Assembly: GCA_902806595.1 (NCBI GenBank)
Contig: CADCXC010000003.1
Coordinates: 1,798,001-1,862,000, forward strand
Origin: Pyrenopolyporus hunteri
Lineage: Eukaryota > Ascomycota > Sordariomycetes > Xylariales > Hypoxylaceae
Length of the DNA: 64,000 nt
Direction of reading: 5' to 3'
Position 1 is the first letter of the stretch, and the number at the start of each line of letters is the position of its first letter. Positions 55,188-64,000 of this stretch are shown here, one piece after another. Made by a program: the position numbers and the translations under genes. Under the pieces are notes generated by a model. It saw only the letters and a program-made list of their open reading frames with translations. It ran no database searches and was not told the DNA's origin.

Positions 55188-57403
55188 ATGGCGGAGGAAG
55201 ATGTTCGTGAGGTTGAACTATCGGCGATAGCCGCCATCTACCCCGAACTGCAGATCGACGAAAACGACCCTCATACGGTCTCGCTTGAGATACCCGTGAG
55301 CTTGGCCAACCCTTTAACCGTACTTTTCCCAGCCGCAACTGAAGGCGCACCTCCGATCGACCCGGCCCAAGGCCAAATCCCAGCGGCGGCGCTTGTGGAC
55401 TCCCATGCCTTGTCGAATCTACCAGCTCTGCAAGTTCGTATAAAGCTCCCGGAAGGGTATCCCCTAGAGAAGCCGCCTGAGGTCAACATTTTCACTTCGC
55501 CTCCATGGCTGTCAGAACAGATCTTACGCAAACTTGAAGGCGATGTTGTGTCGCTGTGGGAGGACATCGGGCGTGACCAGGTTATCTTCATGTACATAGA
55601 TAACCTACAGCAGTCTTCCGAGAACGTTTTCGGCTTAGTTGACAGTGAAGGACGCTTAGAGGTCAGCCCCGAGCACAAGATAGCGATTCTCGACTACGAT
55701 ATTAAAGCCAAACAAAGGGCATTCGAGAGAGAGACTTTCGATTGCGGTATCTGCCTGGGTAGGTGATGGAGAACCCCTGGTTTGTAGCGGACGAGTGCAA
55801 CTAACATCCAAGGTTAGATCCTAAGAAGGGAAATGTCTGCCACAGAATGCTTGATTGCGGACATGTCTTCTGCGTCAAGTGCTTACAAGACTTCTACAAC
55901 AATGCTATTACGGAAGGCGACATAGCCTCTATCCAGTGTCTCGAGCCAAACTGCGCTAAAGAGAGGGAAGATGCTGTCAAAGGTTCTATCAGGAAAAAGA
56001 AAGCAAAGACCTTTATCAGCCCCAGCGAGCTCTTACAAATCCCCCTGGAGCGGGATATGGTCATGCGCTACGCCATGCTAAAGCACAAAAATGACCTCGA
56101 GTCAGATAAGAATACCGTGTATTGCCCTCGCTCGTGGTGCCAAGGCGCTGCCCGATCAAAGAAGCACAAGAAGCCCGAAGGGCTTGAATTTGTCGAGGCG
56201 TCCGATGAAGAGTCCGACGGAGAAGACGCCGAAGCTGATAAGGATGGGAAGAAGGATGATTCGAACAAGGAGTTGCTTGCTATCTGTGAGGATTGCGGCT
56301 TCGCTTTCTGTACTCGGTGCGGACAGTCATGGCACGGCGAATTTAAGTATTGCGTTCCGAAGGAAAGGAAAGACGAAATCACGGAGGAAGAGCAGGCATC
56401 ACTGGAGTATCTGAGAATGCACACAACTCCGTGTCCCACCTGTGCTGCTCCGTGCCAGAAGACACATGGCTGCAACCATATGCGTTGTTTCAGATGCCAG
56501 ACGCACTTCTGTTACCTCTGTTCCTCTTGGCTCGACCCTTCGAATCCGGTGAGTACGACATCGTCATTACTATTCTGGGGTGAAATAACACTTTAGCATG
56601 TATTCGAAAACCACGAGCATTGAAGTTGGCCTTTTCGCTTCAAAACTTACCTACCTACCTACCCTTGATCCGATGTTATGATGACAGTGGCTAACCGCAT
56701 AGTTATACAGTATCAACACTTCAACGTTCAGCCTTCAGGGAAGGTCAACGGTTGTTACATGAGATTATGGGAGCTTGAAGGAGGCGATGGCGGCGACGTT
56801 GGGATTGGATATGAGGGTAATGCAGCTAGAAACAGGAACGTTCTACCTGGCCAGTATGGACAACATCTGGAAATTGTCGAGGAGCGTTTTGCTGAGGATT
56901 CGGACGACGACTCCGACGATGCCGATGAAGAAGAGGCACCAGTAGCAATACGCCGCCAGCAGCCACCGCTAAGACCCGGCCAGAATCAGCCTCCAAGGAA
57001 TCAGCCTAATGGGAGAGTCGCCGTCGCCCGTGAGGGCCCACTCGTGCTCCGAATCGAAGGCGAAGCGCCGCCGGTTCCAGTAGAAGTGGCACGACGTCGA
57101 CAGCCCGGCATACCAGACCCCCATGGAGATGCCCACGCCTTCAACGTAGGCCAACGAGGGGGCCGAGGCAATAGGAGAGGCAGAGGGCCTGGGGTAAATC
57201 GGCAAATCAATCGGAATCGACCTCAGGGGCAGAACCAACGGGTGCATAACAACGGTCGCAACGGCCAGGATAGGAGGGGGGATGGCGCTGTGCTCCGTGG
57301 AGACGGCCAACTGGATGCGAGAGAGGAAGCATGGGTTCGCCAATTCGTGCAGCTGGCACTCAACGACCAGGAAGATCTGGTCGAGGACAGCGATGACGAC
57401 TAG
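55188..57403 (+). CDS. itt1: RWD-domain RBR E3 ubiquitin ligase (Itt1 / RNF14 type)
   Basis: Three exons (55188-55758, 55818-56548, 56711-57403; introns 59 and 162 nt) give 664 residues. The N-terminal 150 residues form an RWD domain (ELSAIAAIYPEL at the start, LPEGYPLEKPPEV in the middle). RING1 starts at DCGICLDPKKGN and continues with CGHVFCVKCL; the IBR follows with YCPRSWCQGA and CEDCGFAFCTRCGQSWHG, interrupted by an acidic insertion (about 35 residues rich in Glu, Asp and Lys); RING2 has CPTCAAPCQKTHGCNHMRC, in which the cysteine before NHM is the expected ubiquitin-accepting residue, and ends CYLCSSWLDPSNPYQHFN. This order and the last segment are typical of RNF14/Itt1. The C-terminal 200 residues are acidic then RG-rich, absent from the yeast protein as I know it. 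In family knowledge the ligases act in the cytoplasm on ribosome- or translation-linked substrates; here that is inferred. Confidence 0.93.
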
Positions 57404-60400
57404 ACAAGGAGGTGTTGATAGGTTACAAATCACCTCTAGGCACCAGGCATGCGAGGCACGATATTCCTAGGACGGGTAACGAACAAAGCGCAAGAGGGCA
57501 TTCTCTCTTCGCGAATTTGGCCACAAAAACTCAGGTTTATCGAACTCCCGAAAGGAGTTGACCAGAAGCCACCATTCCCTGGTAGCGAATGGGGCACGAT
57601 GTTGCATCTGTAGCGGCTTCCGGCAGCTGTCACGGGGCGGATTTCTGTCTGGCAAGTAACGAATCGCTTGCTTCGTGCCAATGTTACAGCGGGCTGCTGA
57701 GATAGGCAGATCTCGCCGGACAGCAATGTTACGCCGAAGTGACATTCTGGTGATGTTTAAACCGACCCCCTTGAAACGGTTGACGACGACGATGGCCCGG
57801 CCGCGCACTCCGGCATGGCTGAGTGTCTTACATAGCACGTCGACAGGCGCATAGATTACCTTTGGAGAATAAGGGGATCGCTAATAACAAAACTTGTATA
57901 ATATATATGTCCAACTACCGTAAGCACCCAAAATAACGTATCTTCCCTGTCAACTATGTAACAGCAGCACCGCAGGATCACGCTACATCGTTTCCCGCAA
58001 CGCTCATATTTCTCTGACGAGATTTTCGATACGATCGCTAGTGGCGTCCGCGTTGTAACCGCATTACCCATCGCTAGCTCATCACGGCCGGGGTCTTGAA
58101 CGACCTGTTACTTATCTCATCTACGTAGGAGTACATTCGCCTGATGATAGTAACAGGTACTTTGCCAGCGACGGTTTTCACGGTTTTTGACCGATCGCTC
58201 TGGATGTCTAATCGCACCAACTCGCCTCCCGAGTCTTTCCGCCTCGGTATTGTGTAATCTGACTTGTGTAGGTGTTGACTCGAACCGCCAACCCCCCTTG
58301 TTGGGATATATCTCTTATGGTTCATGACTCGTGTACAATGACCTACCTCATAAACATGTACCAGCGACGATCTATACGTACCCTGCAGCTTATCATACCA
58401 TTACATTATCTGCCTACCCTTACATGTCTTGTCCTAAGAACCCCAGACGAGGCCAGAGTGTTGTGGGGGGGGGGTTTGTCAAAGGGGGAAGAGGTTAGAT
58501 TAGATTGGGGAGTGTGTGCCGTCCCGTATTTTTCTCATTGGCGTTAATTGGTCGATTATTGCAGCAAGCAGGCGAATTCTGATTCGCCTCCCCTCCATCA
58601 AAATTTTTTTCTGACAGGAAATCTTTTTTTTTTCGGGTTGTTGATAGGCACAGTGCTACCGTAAGGAGCCGGGGGATTGATTCCATATTGATCGTCTCAG
58701 CGCAGGGCTGGTCGCTGATATTATTACCAAAGAGGACGAGACGTTCTCGCCTCGTCATATGCTAAGGGGCGGATTCGCCCACCATCAAACTGCAAGCATA
58801 ATCAACGGCTACTATTGACGTTATCAGAGGGTAGGTAAGGTAGGTAAGGTAGTTAATATGATATAGGGCCCGGGTTTGATTGATGAGTTCCCATAAAGTA
58901 AGGGTGTCTTTAAATATCCTTAATGCGGCCCACATGGAAATTGGTCTTTTTGATGAGTATGAGCAACATCCCGGGATGCCACATGCTAGGCCTGCATGAA
59001 GCGCTTCGGCCGTGGGATATTAAAGCTTGAGAACAATATGTTGGAGCGGGCGATGGCATCGCAATGTGTAACTCTATCAGGACTGCAACGCCAAAAGGGA
59101 CGCAGCTCTATTACTGTGTTGGGACGGGACGGCGAGGTTGCGAGAAATCGAAAGGGAAAAAAGATTTTAAAAGGGGATAACTATCTACGATGACTGGCAT
59201 ACCTACCTACATAGCAGAATGGAAATCGTCGATGGCGCCTAGCTCTACACGTGGGAAGATATACAACGTAGTATACATATAAATGAAAAATTGAGCTCGT
59301 CGACGCCAACAGATTCCTAGAATAGGGATCGATTGGGGGCGGTTTGTCTGTTTTCTGCAGGAGGGTTGGTTGCATCGAGGCCCATAAGGGAAAGAGATTC
59401 GAGCTAAGCCATGGCTGGACTGTGGGCGTAAGGTCGCGGAGAGGCTGGCGGCAATAAAATTGGAGCTGGAGCATATGCTATGTACGCAGCGTATGCAGCG
59501 TATGCAGTGTAGTCGTAGTGTAGCGTATGTATGGGATGGGATTTATGTATGTATGGGCCAGCCGCAATTTGGGAACATCCATCTTGAACAATCTTAGACC
59601 ACACTGTTCCACAATCATGAACCGTCTAAGGGGGATGGCCGGCGCCGGACGGACGGGGATTGGCCGGGTTAAACTCGGGGGGCCTTCTCTCCAGCCTAAA
59701 GTAGAGTGATGCATAACGGGTGTCTCTATAGCCTCGCCAAAGCTCGGCAGCCTGGCCTAGCGTGGGTTTTAATGTGGTTGTTGTTGTTATTATTAACCTA
59801 GAAGTGGGAAGGGAAGTTTGACTACGATGCTCTAGGCGTTCTATTTTTTTTCTTTTCTCCTTTCTCCTTTCTCCTCTTATGCGGAATCATATATGTAATA
59901 TGTATAGTGCGTCGAGACTACCTAGGTACCTAACTACCTGCCTGGGTACATGCCTCGCGATCGCGTCCAATACGTCCTATACCTCACATGTATGTACCGC
60001 GTATAGGTATGTAAGTGGAAGCTCGGATCTTCCGACCAGGCGTTCTTCTCAGGTACTTTTGCGGGGTAATGCGATTAAAGTCGGGAGTTGTCAAATCTTA
60101 AAAGCTCCTAACGGGGCGCCGGACTGTGCTGTCTTTGCCATATCGTATTTCCCCTTTCGGTAACTGTTGGAGTGGAGACTAGCGCGTAAGCGGCAATATC
60201 TTAGCTATGCCTACCTCCTATCCTTACCTGAGGCAGGCGCTGTACCTCCTAACCCCTACCTTGCCTATTACATATCCCCTATCTACCCTCTATCTACCTC
60301 TATCTATATACTTACTCACCTACCATTCATGTATACTACTATCTATATACTATGCCGGACACCTCGGTATAAGAGAAGGAGGAAGAGCTGAAAAGAAAGA

Positions 60401-63400
60401 AAATGAAAGGATGAAAAGGGGATAGCTATTATTAGGTAATTAAACCATCAATTTCGCTCGGTCCACCAAAAGAAGGATGCATGATCGCATCCCAAGACGC
60501 CCGTCTCAGGGTCATCGGGATATGATGCTACTGACACTACCTCGAAACGCGCTGAATAAAAATTTAATAATCAATCTTGCTAGGCTGGCGCTGTAAGCTT
60601 ATTTACATAGATAACGTGCCAAAGCGACGGGAAGGCTGGAGAGGGGGAGGGGGAGGGAAGAATGTAAAAAAAAAAAAGGGGGGCCAAAGGGCGGAATTCA
60701 CAACCAACAAGAACTGATGGCTTATCTGTAGGGCTGCGTCAGCTATACGACGGCGGGAAGATCCAGGTTGACAATCCAACCCAAGGCGTCCTCACTTGGG
60801 ACGGTGTTTGTCAAGTTCAGGTAATCAGTTCCGTCGAGGGAGGGGAGGTCGTGTCCGTCAAGCTTAAAGTAGATGTCGGACTTGGCTCGCTGTGATTGGT
60901 GGGGCCCTGCTGAAGAAAGTCTCGAATATAGTACGCGGCAGCGCGGCATAGTAGGAATGAAGGACGAGAGACCGTCTTTTTTTTTCTTCCTTTCTTTCCT
61001 TTTCCTTTTTTTAAACTTCGTCCTGGTGGTAAAACTCGCTGGGAGCAATATGTGGCCTTTTAGAGTTGGGGGGTGGTTCGTGTTCGGGATGTGAGCGCGG
61101 GAGTAACCTTCATTTGAATTGCCTTCTCTATTAGACGTGATGGAGGGTTAGATGGGCCAATCAGATCCAGGTTGGCTGTTGATGCCTTCTAAACTAGGAG
61201 CTCGCGCCGAGATATTCGACAAGGCTGTACGGGCGGGTACACTATGCCGGACATACAAATCCTTCTAGCTTCGGTTATCTGGTTGTCCTATAGCGTCGAG
61301 CTAGTATATTGCCCTGAATGGCGAAGTCGTTTCCAAGTCTGTACGTTTCAGCTATCGTAAGTTTATCTTTCAGTCTGATACGCGTATATATCACATATAT
61401 CACATATTACCAAAGACATTAGGTATATATGTATGTGTTACCATGTAAAGAATATTTACAGACATGTAGAAACCTACCGACCTTAGATAGGTATTAACAA
61501 GCGTTACTGCGGGCAATCATATGTAAATGTAGTACGGTACATAACAGGTAGGTAGAGAATACAACTTCTGTGAGACTCGAGAGGTATCGAAGCCTCAGGC
61601 GTACTATACGCCCTCTACTATGTACCCGAACCTGCGTAGACCACCACCCTTCTGACTCCCTGATGCATGTACCGCCTACTTACGGCGTACTTACAGCCAT
61701 GTTATGTACCCTCTTGTTGACAGACGGACATGCATGCTTGCATGTAGCCCCGCATCACGTCTCTCTCCTATGGGCTATCACAATGATCTATGGCCTGATC
61801 CCAAGCGCGCTAAGCTTTTCCCCTTTTCATTTATCGACATCCAATTCTTTTTACTATGTACGAATTTTTTTTTATTTCCCTTTTCTCTTCTTTCCATTGA
61901 TTACCCCATGCTTGCCGTCACGTACATACATCTTCTTACAAAGTAAATAGACCGAGACATTCGCAGCCTTCTTCACAGACAATGTGTTAGAACAAATGGG
62001 TAGCCAGTTGCAAGGCGCAAAACGCGAGTCATTCATTACCCATCAGTCTCCATCTTTTCGTATGCGGCCTCTTTCCGGGGTTATCGCCAGCCTTTTATTG
62101 CTAAGAAATGGGACCCCTTGTCGGCCATGCTTGGTACATTTGTACGCATCTGTGTATTGTATTGTATTGTACATAGTGGCTTACTGAACCGCCCCGGGGC
62201 GAGACCAGCGATTTGAATTCCTTCGCGGGTACCTGCTTACACGTGCGAATCTAAATGGACTTGGATCATAGACCTGGGCATCTTACAATATGGGGATTTT
62301 GCCGTCTAGGATTCGATAGCGTGTGCAAGACATCTACGGGGGGGTCTTGAAGGGGTTTCTTCCGTTCGTAGGGAACCCTGAGGACTTGCCTATAGTGACC
62401 TACTGGTACCCGCGATGAACGCCGAAGTCCTTCCAGCGCTGCTTTTTCTTTTCATTGGCAGTGTCAAGCATAAGGCCCGCCTCGGTAGAAGGAGTCTTGG
62501 TATTTAATAATCCTGTACCCCAACTTTCTCAGGCGAAGGAGAATGCATAATGGTTATGGTACTTCCGCCAAAAGTTCCATCCTATCATACATTTGCGTAC
62601 CTGAAATCCATCTGTTGCGTCATGCCAACGAGATGTGGCACAACGTCTTTTTTTCAGGGAAAGGGATCATCGACCGCCCTGAGGCGGCACAGACGGTGTC
62701 GTACAGAAAATGGCGCGTCGGCTTGCCCTATGATTTGACGAGTCTACTTTCATCGAGCCCCCCCCCCGGCGACTTCTCCTCTGCTAGGGTATGGGCCAGG
62801 CTCCACTCGCAGAGCATATCGCATCCTTCTTTGTAAGGATCAAAAAGGTCGTAACGGCTGGGTAGCTGCCAAGCTAGCAAGGCTATACATGTGTGTGCGC
62901 GTCTGTATGTACCTACGAAGCAAGATCATGTTGCAACCGACTAGGTTAGCGGTAACCGGTGATCTGCGTTCGAAACGGAGTCTACTGACCGGCCATACTG
63001 CCTCGAAGGAGGCTAGCTTCTTGACTGACAGCAGTAGACGCGCCACGCCAGCCTCTCTCTTGTCTTACTACGGACTCAGATCGCCTTGTCTTATTTGCTG
63101 GTTCTCCAAGTTAGTCTGATTCAAGAACTACCGGGACGGCGGCAAGATTTTGCCAGGACACAAGCTTCTTCTTCCGGGGGAGCTACCAAGGAGGAGTATG
63201 CAGAAACGCGATTCCGAGTCTAGGAACTAGGACGGCCTAAGTCGAATCTCTGGCGTAATGAATGCATACCCCGAACCACATGTGTGTACGTGCCACACAT
63301 CATCGATTGTACCTTCGCACTACGGGCTCACTAGGAAGAGTCCGGATCTGCGCGTTTCGTAGATACCTTACCTGCCTAGACATATACATCATAACATCTG

Positions 63401-64000
63401 ATCAAGAGGGTATACAGCCATACCGTAACAAGTTACCCCGAAACCCTTGCGTCGAATGCCGTATCTCTCTGAACGCCGTCTTGTCGTCCTTCATCTGCCG
63501 CGATCTGATCCGCTGTATATCCACTAGGTACATACCTACATACGTTTCTCCCCCACCTCATCATCCATCTGTCGGATCCCTGAAGCTGGGAACCTGGCGA
63601 CGACGAGGGCTTGCGCCTTCCTGTTGCTTCTTTGAGGTTGAATCCTCCCTGCATAGGAATGCGTAGATACCGAGACGGGCGAGCATTTCCTCTTGGGACA
63701 TGGGTTACATGCTCCGTAGGCTTGGACTTGTCGAAACGCGGGCGCCGGCGCGGCAGGCACCTGGGTGGTGAACCCCCACCAATCCTTTTGATCTTGGTTA
63801 CGAGGTTACCATCCCGTCGAGCGACGGCAATCTTGGGGAATAAGCACAAGCGCAAAGGGGCACAGCTTCGCTAGCTATCGACGGGCGCAACACACCGAAT
63901 GCCACGGAGCTAGTTTCGAGCCTGACGGTCCTGTTACCAGTCAATGAGCGTGCTCGTTTACACGCGATCGTGGCTCGTACAATATTAGCTGCATCTCGGA
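57404..64000. other. Gene-poor region to the end of the window
   Basis: Apart from a weak candidate exon near 60743, nothing in these 6.6 kb supports a gene. Open frames are short, overlap on opposite strands and several lack ATG. Present are TAGG/TACC blocks (58830-58851, 59919-59938, 61546-61553), GTAT-type repeats near 59490-59530, and A/G-rich and T-rich tracts near 58620-58640, 60640-60690 and 60977-61015. No RNA gene, origin or mobile element was recognised. Genes may continue beyond 64000. Confidence 0.45.
60743..60913 (-). CDS. Possible terminal exon of an unidentified gene
   Basis: The minus-strand frame reading from about 60913 to a stop at 60743 encodes roughly 55 residues of protein-like composition (KSDIYFKLDGHDLPSLDG, ending DALGWIVNLDLPAVV). 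An acceptor-like TTCTTCAG stands just before it. I could not find a convincing upstream exon: the adjoining DNA is a T-rich tract translating to poly-Lys. It could be a real 3' exon, a decayed gene or chance. Confidence 0.22.
   Translation of the reverse strand, partial: SAGPHQSQRAKSDIYFKLDGHDLPSLDGTDYLNLTNTVPSEDALGWIVNLDLPAVV

Overview
The window looks like nuclear DNA from a filamentous ascomycete (Pezizomycotina, probably a Sordariomycete; the class is an inference). The support is: protein genes split by short GT-AG introns (mostly 48-210 nt, several with a visible CTAAC/CTGAC branch point), two Gal4-type Zn2Cys6 regulators, a secreted family-28 pectinase, fungal-only proteins, CT/T-rich tracts in intergenic DNA, and long intergenic stretches full of TACCTAGGTA-type palindromes. 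I found no rRNA, tRNA, CRISPR array or bacterial-style operon. Gene models below were spliced by hand; exon phases close in every model listed with confidence above 0.5.

Layout. 992-2694 (+) Ser/Thr-rich single-pass membrane protein of Mid2/WSC style. 5480-8511 (+) six-exon Zn2Cys6 transcription factor. 9546-10883 (+) SAM-dependent methyltransferase with a very GC-rich middle exon. 10884-14925 gene-poor. 14926-17787 (+) NAD(P)-dependent malic enzyme with an uncertain, long N-terminus. 18928-21168 a 2.24-kb inverted-repeat transposable element with perfect 180-bp ends and TA target duplication, carrying several tandem-repeat arrays and, nested inside it, a second AT-rich element with perfect ~98-bp inverted repeats. 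21556-22191 (-) orphan Pro/Gln-rich ORF. 24178-25673 (+) secreted GH28 pectin-degrading enzyme. 25973-28776 (-) large disordered protein with a Cys-pair C-terminal region. 28777-33591 gene-poor. 33592-36606 (-) GAR-domain (Gas2-like) microtubule-associated protein. 38798-41901 (-) FarA/CTF1-alpha-type regulator. 41902-47895 gene-poor. 47896-49628 (-) fungal membrane protein, divergent from 50078-52923 (+) UTP13, which converges on 53297-54072 (-) dolichyldiphosphatase. 55188-57403 (+) RWD-RBR ubiquitin ligase (Itt1/RNF14 type). 57404-64000 has no gene I can support.

How it fits together. Housekeeping functions dominate 47.9-57.4 kb: ribosome biogenesis (UTP13), dolichol recycling for N-glycosylation and ubiquitin ligation. 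The rest is more regulatory or metabolic: malic enzyme, a pectinase, a FarA/CTF1-type regulator of lipid/cutin use and a second Zn2Cys6 factor. They are not arranged as a biosynthetic cluster. The most unusual structure is the nested pair of inverted-repeat elements at 18.9-21.2 kb, whose arms are identical by eye and therefore look recent and untouched by repeat-induced point mutation.
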